A DNA stretch of 64,000 nt from the NCBI GenBank assembly GCA_003586115.2, contig QVOM02000103.1:6389373-6453372 (forward strand). The letters run 5' to 3'. The notes under the pieces were generated by a model. It was not told the DNA's origin and ran no database searches. It was given only the letters and a program-made list of their open reading frames with translations. Source of the DNA: Salvator merianae. Lineage: Eukaryota > Chordata > Lepidosauria > Squamata > Teiidae. Positions 11,926 to 21,545 of this stretch are shown in pieces. Position numbers and translations under genes: made by a program. How positions within the stretch are numbered: the first letter of the stretch is position 1; each line of letters begins with the position of its first letter.

Positions 11926-12460
11926 TCCCAGTTCAGATTCTTTAGGATTCATGGCAGGGGTTTGGTGAGTTGTGGGTGTTTTAATTGATTTTAACTTTAT
12001 TTTGTATTAATACTGGTTGGAGATATCCAGTGTTTTGTATTGGGGGAATAGTATGTCAAGGCAGGGAAGGAGGGGGGAGTTGTTACTGGAACAAACCATC
12101 ACTATGGTGGTGGGCAAGGGGAGATATGACACTGTGGGAGAGAAAAGTTAGGTTAGGAGAAGGAATGTTAGTTACATTAAAGCTATTACTCCTGCTGGTC
12201 TGTTTTCCAAGTTTGTGGATACTTGTCAACCACCCCAGGGACCTGCTGGTTCTTCTCTTGAATGCCAGGTAGTCCAGAATAAAACATTACCCATCTATGA
12301 CTTGATTTTTGATGAAGGGGCTGATCTGGCATGCATCACTGAAACTCAGGTGGAGGAACTGGGTAGCCTTGCCTCCCCTATCTTTGACTTCTGGTTTATC
12401 CAGTGCAGCACTGTTGAAAACTATCTATCTTGTCAGAAGTTCAGTGTGTTCTGGGACTGA
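11926..12460 (+). mobile_element. L2-clade LINE, 5' part (copy b, segment 1)
   Basis: From about 12030 the sequence parallels the 5' part of the L2 at 17.95 kb. The stretch GGCTATCACTCCTTCTACTC there corresponds to AGCTATTACTCCTGCTGGTC here. The start of the endonuclease domain is readable at 12215-12370: SSLECQVVQNKTLPIYDLIF followed by GADLACITETQ, the L2 form of the N-terminal endonuclease motif. The frame is broken. The element continues after the MITE at 12461-12860. Confidence 0.75.
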
Positions 12461-12860
12461 GGGCCTGATTTCACTTTAGTGCTAGTGACCATCTGGACAC
12501 TTACTAGCACAGTGCATCCACATTTTGTGAAGGTTTTAGTGATTGCTATTAATGGTAGACGACTAAAACGTTGTCCACAGCTGTACTAGAAGGAGCTGGA
12601 TCGCTCCCGGTATGCAGCATTTGCACCTACTTCTGGTGTGAATGCTGCAAGTCATGGCTGCAGCTGCACACTTGCATGCCATGTCCCAATCACCATGGCA
12701 GCAGCATGGCGGCCAGTCAGCATATGCACTGTGAATGCTGGAAGCCTGGTTAAGGGCAGTTCCAGCCCTTGCAGTATGGATGGCTATTGCACTGTGGAGA
12801 TTGTTCTACCTTACAATGAGTTAATTATCCCATTCTAAGGTGGAAAGAGTGAGAAGGCCC
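12461..12860. mobile_element. MITE family A (400 bp) nested in L2, TSD TGA
   Basis: The left end GGGCCTGATTTCACTTTAG and the right end AGAGTGAGAAGGCCC form an imperfect TIR pair. TGA occurs immediately outside both ends (12458-12460 and 12861-12863). Removing the MITE and one TGA restores L2 sequence alignable with 18350-18390 in the other L2. The interior shares GGTGTGAATGCTGCAAGTCATGG-like and CACCATGGCAGC blocks with the copies at 14.2 and 28.9 kb. Confidence 0.9.
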
Positions 12861-13680
12861 TGAGTTTGAAGGGACTATATTTGATGTTGGGTCAGAGACA
12901 TAGAATAGGGATGCATTGGAAGCAGGGAAGTAGGAAGACATCCTGTTCTTGATAGGGTTGTACTGCCCTGAAACATAAAAGTGCAGAGTCTGGAATTATT
13001 CCTGTATTTTCTGCTGACACTTGAAGTTCATGTGGAAGTCGTGGTCAGAGCTGCCTACTTTCAGCTGGAGCCCTTTCTGAACAGAGATGGTTTGGCTGCA
13101 ATAATCCACAGTAATTCATGCTCTGTTAACTTCTAGACTAGACTATTGTAACATGCTCTACATGGGCTTGTCCTTGAAAATGGTTCTGAAGCTGCAGCTG
13201 GTGCAGAATGCAGTAGCTAGACTGCTGACTGGAACTCCTGTCTAGACGCACATCACGGCAGTCCTAAAAGAACTGCACTTGGCTGCCAGTTCACTACTAA
13301 GCTCAATTCATGGTGTGGACATTATTCTGTAAGGCCCTAAACAGCTTTGGCTCCAAATATCTAAAGAAACACTACCTCCTATATAGACCTGCCCATGCCT
13401 TAAGATCTACCAGGAAGACCTTCTTAGCTATGCAGCACTTAACAAGAATAGGGATGCATGAGAGAACCATCTTAGCGACAGCCTCCAGAATATGGAATAG
13501 ACTCCCCTCTGTGGTGTGTCAAGCACCTTCACTATATACATTTAGACATGTGGTGAATCAAAGCCTTTTTTACTGTGCTTCTGAGACATCAAAGTAGAAC
13601 AATGAATACATTTTTGCCCCTGCCTCTGTGCCCTGTATGTGCCCCTTGCCTATCGAATGAATAATTGTGACCAGATAACC
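12861..13680 (+). mobile_element. L2-clade LINE, 3' part (copy b, segment 2)
   Basis: About 50 bp of endonuclease-region sequence (GATGTTGGGTCAGAGACATAG) resumes after the MITE. Near 12910 it jumps directly to the 3' part of the ORF, matching 6385 onward in the first L2, so the whole RT core is deleted. The C-terminal coding region is readable at 13195-13590: LVQNAVARLLTGTPV, then a KHYLLYRPAHALRST piece and NRLPSVVCQAPSLYTFRHVV. This is an internally deleted, inactive copy. Confidence 0.8.
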
Positions 13681-14084
13681 TGTAGTTATTGAACACCTGT
13701 TGTCCAAGTAATAATTATCAAGCTCCTGGGTTTTCCTTCATACATATGTGCATGGGTTTATATACGTTTAATTGAAATGAACTCAACAGACCCTTCAGAT
13801 TGTTTCTTTCACTTTCTGGATTAACTAATGGGATTCAATGCTATGGTTAAAAAATTCTTTCCTCCCACCCACTCCCCTCACAGAAGACTTTCAGTTTCAG
13901 ATGCATCATAAATTGGAGGCAAAAGGCCTTTTCTGGCTCCTGGTATGTATAAAATAGAACATCAGTTTTCCATGGGACACTAGTTTAGAAACAGGAAGTG
14001 AGAGCAAACAAGCAAAAGCTAAAGCCATTTATTCACATCCATAGAGTATATAATCAGAGTACTGAGCATTTTAGAGAACTGAGT
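13681..14084. other. Unassigned sequence
   Basis: No recognised element. A/T-rich with a short C-rich patch near 13862-13880. Confidence 0.4.
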
Positions 14085-14136
14085 TATGTTTAGATGCCAT
14101 CAAGTTGGGTTCGATTCCTGGTTCACCATCTTGACT
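14085..14136 (+). mobile_element. SINE-like fragment with B-box-like GGTTCGATTCC
   Basis: ATGCCATCAAGTTGGGTTCG is followed by ATTCCTGGTTCACCA. The GGTTCGATTCC core fits the pol III B-box, and ATGCCATCAAGT matches squamate SINE/BovB-tail sequence. The fragment is short and abuts the MITE that follows. Confidence 0.4.
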
Positions 14137-14500
14137 GGTCTTTCCTGTGGTCTCATAGCTACTAGCTGTGAACAGCTAAAATGCTGTCCACAGCTTGACT
14201 GGGAGGGGCTGGATGACTCCTGGTCAGCAGCGTTCATACCCTCTTCCAGGTGCGAATGCTGTGAGTGGGCAGGGTGACCATGACTGTGCACTCATGTGCT
14301 GTGTCCTGATTGCCATGGCAACAGCCAGGCATTGCTGCGGTCATCGCCATGGTGATTGGTTCTACATTTGCACTGTGAGTGCTAGTGGCCCAGTATGGGG
14401 TGCTTTAGTATTTGCAGTGCAAGTGACCACCATGCCACTAGGACTATCCTAGCCTAGTGTGGTGTTGTTAATATCATGCAAGGCTGGTTAATGTGAACCC
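14137..14500. mobile_element. MITE family A, degraded copy
   Basis: The interior is clearly family A: AGCTGTGAACAGCTAAAATGC, GTCCACAGCTTGACTGGGAG, CTGATTGCCATGGCAACAG, and CATTTGCACTGTGAGTGCT all have counterparts in the 28787-29239 copy. The termini (GGTCTTTCCTGTGGTC and GTTAATGTGAACCC) are eroded and no target duplication is visible. Confidence 0.65.
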
Positions 14501-15535
14501 AACCTATTTGTATCACTGATTATTGTTAACTAGTTGCTTTTAGGAATGGATGACTGAAATCCCTGTCTGCTTGTCCTTCAAGCACATTCATCCTACTGTT
14601 GCTTTTCCAGAAGCACTAGAGTTCCTTTCTTTCTGAGTGATCCTCCCACAGCCTTCTCCCTTGGAAGCTATGCCCAGCTTTCTGCCATCTCCTCCTGGCT
14701 GCTGCTGTGTCTACCGAACAGAATTGCATAGGTCACACCCACAATTTTAGAATCCCTGAACACACCTTATCTTAGGCTGTAATCAGATACAATAAAAATG
14801 CATCTCTAAGGCAGCTCAAAGTTGGCTTCAAAGTGGGATTGTTCATACACCAGTCTCAAGAACATTCTATGCTAGAAAAGGTGGATTAGAGAAGACTTGG
14901 GAACACATGTGCCACACACTGCCTCTGTGAGGCACCTCCAAGTCACCCCTTTTGTAATGTCTGAACACAGCCTTACTCTTGTCTACCTAAAAAAAGATCT
15001 GCTTAATGTGTCACTTGCAATCAAGGCTGCTTCTAAGCTGAGTTTGTGTGCTCTTTTGCGCATAGCTAGTTCTACAGTGAACATGAACTGTTGCCAGTGT
15101 GTGATAACATCGCTATTTGCCTGTGCATTTGCCAACCTACTTAGTAGATTTTGAAATCTCCAGTGGACTTCAGAAACAAGGAAATGGGAGATGGGTGGAT
15201 GGAGGACAAGGCGCTACATGGAGTAGACTTCCCCACATACCACTGTGTGTACAGCAGTTCAGACTCTCTGCAGAAGGTTTCATCAAGAACTAGCTGTGTG
15301 CATAACTAGATGTGCACACGTGGTTGACTCTGCTTCTTGCTACTAACACTGGGTCACACGAGATAAGGTAAGGGGAGGGGCACTGTGTGAGAGCCTCTTA
15401 CTCCAAGTGGGCTAGTGGTCTGTGTGAAGGGCAGTGTTGGTGACCCAAGTTTTCCTCTGCCTCTGGGATGAGAACCAGGAGGCTTTCCTGTTGTCCCAAT
15501 GCTGGGCAGTTGGCCACTTGGGCAGTGCCTAGGTC
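14501..15535. other. Unassigned sequence
   Basis: No recognised LINE or MITE end. The GGCTGTAATCAGATAC block at 14773 resembles the outer end of the TIR element at 48329, but no matching second end was found. An 85-codon frame at 14897-15154 has no familiar motif. Confidence 0.35.
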
Positions 15536-17906
15536 ATTAAATACAGACAGTAAGTTGTTGACACATTCAAACACAGAGACCCTAAACTTTCATAAGGGAA
15601 ATTCCCCCAAAATGAAAAAAAATGTGTAAAACGGCAATTGAAAGGGAAAGTTAGAAGAGTTCACTCACTCCAAAATGTATGGAAACTATTTAAAAACACA
15701 TTAATGGAGGCTCAATTAGAATGCATACTTAAAAGAAGGAAAGGAACTGCCAAGTCCAAGAGGACACCAGTGTGACTTACAAATGCAGTAAGGGAAGTCA
15801 CTAAAAGCAAAGAAAGATCATTCAGAAAATGTAAGGCTTGTCCTAATGAGGAGAACAGGAAAGAACACAAACTCTGGCAGAAAAAATGTAAGGCAGCAAT
15901 TAGGAATGCTAAGAAGAATTTTGAAGAGCACATTGCTAAGAACGTCAAGATAAATTCTTTAAGTATATCAGAAATCGGAATCCAACCAGAAAAGCAGTTG
16001 GACCACTAGATCATAATGAATAGAATGGGATAATTGCAGAGGACAAGGAGACTGTGGAAAGGCTAAATGAATTTTTTGTCTCTGCTTTTACTGAGAAAGA
16101 TAGAGAGCATATGCGAGCAGCTGAGTCAATCTTTTCAGGGAGAGGGTCAGAAGAATTAAATCAAATAGAGGTAGCCAAGGAGGAGGTTCTTGCATGTCTT
16201 AATAAACGAAATGCTAACAAATCACCAGGACCAGATGGCATTCATCCGAGAGTGCTTAAAGAACTCAAATTTGAAATTGCTGAGCTTCTAGCCAAAATAT
16301 ATAACCTTACCCTAAAATCAGGCTCTGTGCCTGAAGACTGGATGGTGGCAAATGTGATACGGATCTTCAAAAATGAATCTGGGGTGATCCAGGAAATTAC
16401 AGACCAGTCAGCTTAACATCAGTTCCAGGTAAAGTGATGGAAACCATAGTTAAGGATAAAATTGCTAAACACACAGAAGAGCAAGCATTATAAAGAAAAT
16501 CAGCACGGCTTCTGCAAAGGTAAATCATGTCTTACAAACTTGTTAGAATTCTTTGAAAGTGTTAATAAACATGTGAATAAAGATGACCCAGTTGACACTG
16601 TCTATCTGGACTTTCAGAAGCCTTTTGACAAAGTCCCTCATCAAAGACTCCTGAATAAACTCAGCAGTTGCAGAATAAGAGGACAGGTCCTGTCCTGGAT
16701 TGGTAACTGGCTTAAGGACAGGAAACAGAGACTAGAAATAAATGGTCAGTTCTCAGAGCGGAAAGAGGTGAAAAGTTGGGTCCTGCAAGGTTCAGTATTA
16801 GGACCCCTGCTTTTTAATTTATTCATAAATGATCTAGACCCCTGCTTTTTAATTTATTCATAAATGATCTAGACAAAGTTTGCTGATGACACTAAATTGT
16901 CCAGGGTAATAAAAACTGAAAGTGATTATAAAGAGATCCAGAGGGATCTCTTGACATTGGGTGAGTGGGGAATAAAGTGGCAGATGCACTTCAATCTTAG
17001 CAAGTGCAAAGTGATGCACAATGGGGCAAAGAATCCCAATTACATCTATAAACTGATGGGGGCCAAACTTACTATAACAGACCAGGAAAAGTATCTCAGG
17101 GTTTTGGTAGACAGCTCAATGAAGATGTCAACCCAGTGTGCAGTAGCAGTGAAAAAAGCATATTCAATGCTAGAGGTAATTAGGAAGAGAATAGAAAACA
17201 AGTTGGCAAGTGTCATTGTGCCTCTTCATAAATATATGGTGAGATCACACTTGGAATACTGTGTACAATTCTGGTCACCTCTCCTCAGAAAGGACATTGT
17301 GGAACTGGAGAAGGTGCAGAAAAGGGCAACCAGAATGATCAAGGGGCTGGAACACCCCTTACGAAATCAGGCTGCAACACCTGGCCTCTTCAGCCTTGAA
17401 AAGCGGCGTTTTAAGAGGAGACCTGATTGAAGTATATAAAATCATCCACAGTATGGATAAGGTGGACAGAGAGAAGTTTTTTTTTTCTCTATCATACAAC
17501 ACTAGGTCCAGGGGGCATTCTCTGATGCTGATGGGTAGGAGAGTTAGGACCGACAAGGGGAAATATTTTTTCACCTAGAGGGTCATCGGTCTATGGAATT
17601 TATTACCAGATGAGGTGGTGTCAGCCATCAGTCTAGATAGCTTAAAGAAAGGACTGGACAGATTCATGGAGGTCAGGTGTATCAACGGCTACTAGAATGG
17701 ATGCCTAGGTACTGCCTCCAGGTTGGAAAGACAGGCAGGATGTCTGTAAAACCATTTGCGGGGAGCCAAGAGCAGGTGAAGGTTTTGCCTTTTAGTCTGC
17801 TTGAGAATGCCCGGAATCAATTGGTGGGCCACTGTGTGAAGCAGAATGCTGGACTAAATAGGCCATGGCCTGATCTAGCAAGGCTTCTTTTATGTTCTTA
17901 TGTTCA
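15536..17906 (+). mobile_element. CR1-clade LINE, 5'-truncated (copy 1)
   Basis: Coding-like sequence begins in the linker between endonuclease and reverse transcriptase. The RT follows in several frames: 16054-16416 (NKSPGPDGIHPRVLKEL), 16462-16863 (YLDFQKPFDKVPHQRLL and QGSVLGPLLFNLFIND, RT motifs A and B) and 16897-17430 (C-terminal domain). The FADD catalytic motif is at about 16877-16890 as KFADDTKL. Frame shifts, stops and a 35-bp duplication inactivate it. The 3' end carries repeated TTATGTTC octamers (to 17906), in keeping with the short direct-repeat termini of CR1 elements. Nothing upstream resembles ORF1 or the endonuclease. Confidence 0.9.
16802..16871 (+). repeat. Perfect 35-bp tandem duplication inside CR1
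   Basis: Positions 16802-16836 and 16837-16871 are identical. The duplicated unit covers the RT motif B region (CTGCTTTTTAATTTATTC). About 22 bp present in the second CR1 copy (GGGGTAAGTTGTGAGATAG) is absent just after it, so the duplication and a small deletion sit together immediately before the FADD motif. Confidence 0.95.
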
Positions 17907-17944
17907 TTCTGCCAGAGGGAATCTGTTAAGCAGAGGGAGCTATT

Positions 17945-20925
17945 TGCCTGGGTGAGAGTAGAGAGGAAAGGCATGCGAGTTCAATCTCTGTGCTAAGGGG
18001 CAGGGGGAAATATGCTAATGGGGCATAGAGAAGGGCTCAGAGAAGGAGTGCTAGATACACTGAGGCTATCACTCCTTCTACTCTGCCTCCTAACCTTCAG
18101 AATATGGGGATGCCTGTCATGGTGGTGCTGTTGTTAGATGCCAGATCAGTCCAGAATAAGTCCTCTATCATCCATAACTTGATCTTGAATGAAAGGTCTG
18201 ACCTGGTATCTATTACTGAGACTAACAAGATGAATTGGGAGGCTCAGTGCTTAGTCAGATTTGCTCCCCCAGGGTATCTTGTGCCGCACCTACCCAGGTT
18301 GCCATAGTTCATAAAGAACCATCTCTTTCATTAGACGTTCTTTTCATTTTGTGACTAGGGTTGAGGGATTGTTCCTGGTGTTGGGTCAGAGAGACAGAAT
18401 GGGGTTGCTGTTGGTGTACCATTCATTCTGCTATCCAACGACTTCTGTGTCTGAGCTGGTAGAGGCTGTCTTGGATGTGGTGTTGGAGTCTCCCTGCACA
18501 GTGGTGCTGGGTAACTTCAATTTCCACACTGAGGATGCCTCTTGTATACTGGCTCAGGACTTCATGGCGAACCATAGGGCTTCTCAGTATGTTATGGGCC
18601 CAACACATGCTGCAGGACATACTCTTGACCCTAATGTTTGCTACAGAGCATGAAGGTGAAGTCTATTGGTAGGTGGGCTTGTAGCAAGTCCATTGTTATG
18701 GATGGAACACTTTCTGATGAAGTTTTAACTTATGGTCTGTCCTTGGAGACTTATGGAATCCACTGGATTACCAGTGCTCTAGGGGAATTTCTATTTGACC
18801 AGGCTAGTGCTCCTGTCAAGGCTCACTTTGGAATCATCAGGTGAGTAGAGTTTTGACTCGATTGCTCCCAAGTGCTTTCAGTCCCACAGAGCTCGTTGAG
18901 CCCCCCTGGTTTAGCAGGGAGCTGTGTGCAGTGAAGCCAGAAGGCCAGTGAGAATGCAAGTGGAGAAAATCCCAACGTGAATCTGGCTGAACACTGGTGA
19001 GAGCACATTATTGTGCCTACCATGTATGTGGCAGTGGCAGCAACAAAGAAGACTTACTTCTTTGCCTCCATTGTGTCTTCAAGTGATCATCCAGCAGAGC
19101 TGTTGTGGGTTGCTAAAGTGCTATTGTCATCAAATCGTGCCACCTTTGGAAGCTTGCTGTGATAAATTTGCAAGACACTTTCAGGACAATGTTGTTCAGA
19201 TTCACATGGAATTGGATTTCACAGCTGAAAGTGGTTTAGTGGAGGTATCCAGAGCACCATCTAGTTCTATTATATTGGTTCACTTCCAATTATTATGATC
19301 TAGGGAAGTGCACAAACTGCATGCAAGGGTTTTGCCTACTACTTGTTCCCTTGATCCTTGTCCTTCATGGCTAGCCAAGGTGGTATGGCTGGGTGGGTCC
19401 AGGGAGTGATAAATGCCTTGTTGTAGGAGGGCGAGGTGGCAGTGGCTCTAAAGGAAGCTGTGGTATGCCCTCCCCCTTAAAAGAGCCTACCTGAATCCAG
19501 AAGTATTAAGTAACTACCCCTCAGCGACTAATATTCCCTTTTTGAGCAAGCTGTTGGAGAATGTGGTGGTTACTCAACTACAGGCATGCATAGATGAAAT
19601 GAATTATCTAGACACATTCCAGTTTGGTTTCAGACAGGGATTTGGCACTGAAACTGCCTTGGTTGTCCTGATGGATGACCTTTATCAGGAGAGGTAGGGG
19701 GCAATGAGACTCTGTTCATTGCAGAGCTTGATCTCAGAGCAGCTTTTGATACCATTGACCATGGTGTCCTGCTGGCATGGCTTCAGGGATTGGTACTTGG
19801 AACATGCCTTTCTCCATGGTAGGTTCCAGAAAGTAGCAATGCGGGCCTTTTGTTTGATGCCCTGAGATTTCTCATGTTGAGTTCCCCGCGGGTCAATCTG
19901 CTGGGAGAGGACATCAGGAGTTTTGGAGTAAAGTGCCATCAGTGTGCTGATGACATCCAGCTCTATCCTTCTATTCCTTTTGAGTCAAGGGAGGCAGTTC
20001 AGGTGCTTTGATTGCTGCCTAGAGATAGTGATGGGCTGGATGTAGACCAATAAACTCAAACTGAATCCAGACAAGAGACAGGTACTGTGTGTCATGGGGT
20101 CCTAACTGCAGCAAGTTAAAAGGCACTTGATTCTTGAGGGGGTTGGTTTGCACCAGAATGGACAAGTGCATGACTTGGGAGTGTTCCTGGATTCATTGCT
20201 GTCATTTGAGACCGTGTGGCAGCAACAAGCAGGAGTGCCCACCTCCACTTCCAACTGGTTCATCAGTTTTAGCCTTTCCTGGATAGGGATAACTTGGCCA
20301 CAGTGATCCAGACTCTGATAACCTCCAGATTAGAGTATTGTAATGCTCTCTACACAGGGCTTCCCTTGAAAATGGTCTGGAAACAGGAAGTAGTACAGAA
20401 TGCACCAGCTCAACTGCTGATGGGAGTCTCTGGTCGGATGTACATCATGGCAGTACACTGGTGGTTTATTCACTATTGAACCCAATTCAAGGTGCTGATA
20501 ACATACAAAGCCCTAAATGGCTTGAGTCCTGGTTCTCTGAAGGAGCGCCTTCTCTGATATAGACCTGCCTGGGTATTGAAATCGCATGGAGAGGGCCTTC
20601 TCGTATTTCCTCCTCTCTCAGAGGTGCAAGGGGCAGGAATGTGAAAGATGGCCTTTTCTGTCCGCCCCCCCCCCCAGACTCTGGAGGTTCATCAGGCACC
20701 TACATTACGTGGATTCCAGTTTGCTAAAAGCATGCCTCTTCATCCAGACTTTGATGTTTAACTTCCTCTGAGTGCTGTCCTGCCAGGGAGAGAGGGAAAA
20801 AAGTATTCTATTTTAAGGATGTTTTAAGAGTACTTCATGGCTTTTTATCTTTTTGTTATTGTGACCTGCCCTGGGACTTTTTGGTGAAGGGCAGGATATC
20901 AATTCTTAAACAAATAAACAAAATT
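17945..20925 (+). mobile_element. L2-clade LINE, long degraded copy (copy c)
   Basis: This is the longest L2 in the window, about 3.0 kb. The 5' region is followed by an endonuclease domain from about 18115 (LLLDARSVQNKSSIIHNLIL, ...VSITETN..., then VVLGNFNFHTEDASC near 18500). The RT core lies at about 19490-20010: NYPSATNIPFLSKLLE, motif A as LDLRAAFDTIDHGVL near 19735, and motif C as CADDIQLY near 19945, where family members usually have YADD. The C-terminal region includes LITSRLEYCNALYTGLPLK at about 20310. The terminus (CTGCCCTGGGACTTTTTGG, then GGGCAGGATATCAATTC) ends in AAACA/AATA-type repeats. Many stops and frame shifts make it inactive. It starts about 38 bp after the end of CR1 copy 1. 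Confidence 0.88.
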
Positions 20926-21159
20926 TACATTCACAGTATGAAATGTGGTATTGTACAAATCTTGAGCTGGAAATTCCAGACTGCAGCCTTGCATCCAGGT
21001 TTGGAGTTGATACAAGTAGTCTGCAGAGTCAGAAAACTAGCAATGAGAATGGCTCTACCCTTGAAGCTGTAATTAGTTCACTGTCTGGAGTGAAAACAAA
21101 TGATGTTTGCAAGGAGAGGAGGAGTTAAAGTCTTCCTGACCGGAAAATGCAGTGTTTTG

Positions 21160-21310
21160 TTTGTTCGTTGGTGACTCCATGGGTGTCTTCATGGACATTT
21201 CTATGAGTTTTCTTGGCCGAACTACATAGCTACTTGCCATTTCTTACCTCAGTTCTCTGCTTTCCAGGCTGCTTGCACTATCACTGAACTAAGATCCCTC
21301 CCACAAACAA
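21160..21310 (-). mobile_element. SINE/BovB-tail-like fragment
   Basis: The pieces GGTGACTCCATGGGTG, GAGTTTTCTTGGCC and CTACTTGCCATTTCTTACCTC, in that order, resemble the reverse complement of squamate SINEs whose 3' part derives from BovB. It is diverged and its boundaries are uncertain. Confidence 0.45.
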
Positions 21311-21439
21311 ACAGGAAGTTCAGGCATCCATTATTTTGTTTAATTAGACAGAAAAAGTGTAGTTTCCTGACCACAAAAACACTTGCTCAGTCAAATAATT
21401 GGGAAAGAAGGTTGGTGCTTTTAATGAGGTCTAAGGAGA

Positions 21440-21545
21440 CCGCAGTAGTGATTAATAGCATAGTATTCTTCATGTTTTGTAAACTGCTTTGAGATCACAT
21501 TTTAATAGGAAGTGGTATATAAATATATATTTTTAAATAAATAAC
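21440..21545 (+). mobile_element. LINE (L2-like) 3' tail
   Basis: TGTAAACTGCTTTGAGATCA followed by GGAAGTGGTATATAAATATA and an A/T-rich tail is the common 3' end form of squamate L2-type retroposons. Only about 100 bp is present. Confidence 0.55.

Noticed and set aside
14100..14125. Possible tRNA gene because of GGTTCGATTCC
   Set aside because: There is no A-box at the right distance and no cloverleaf. The neighbouring sequence fits a SINE fragment.
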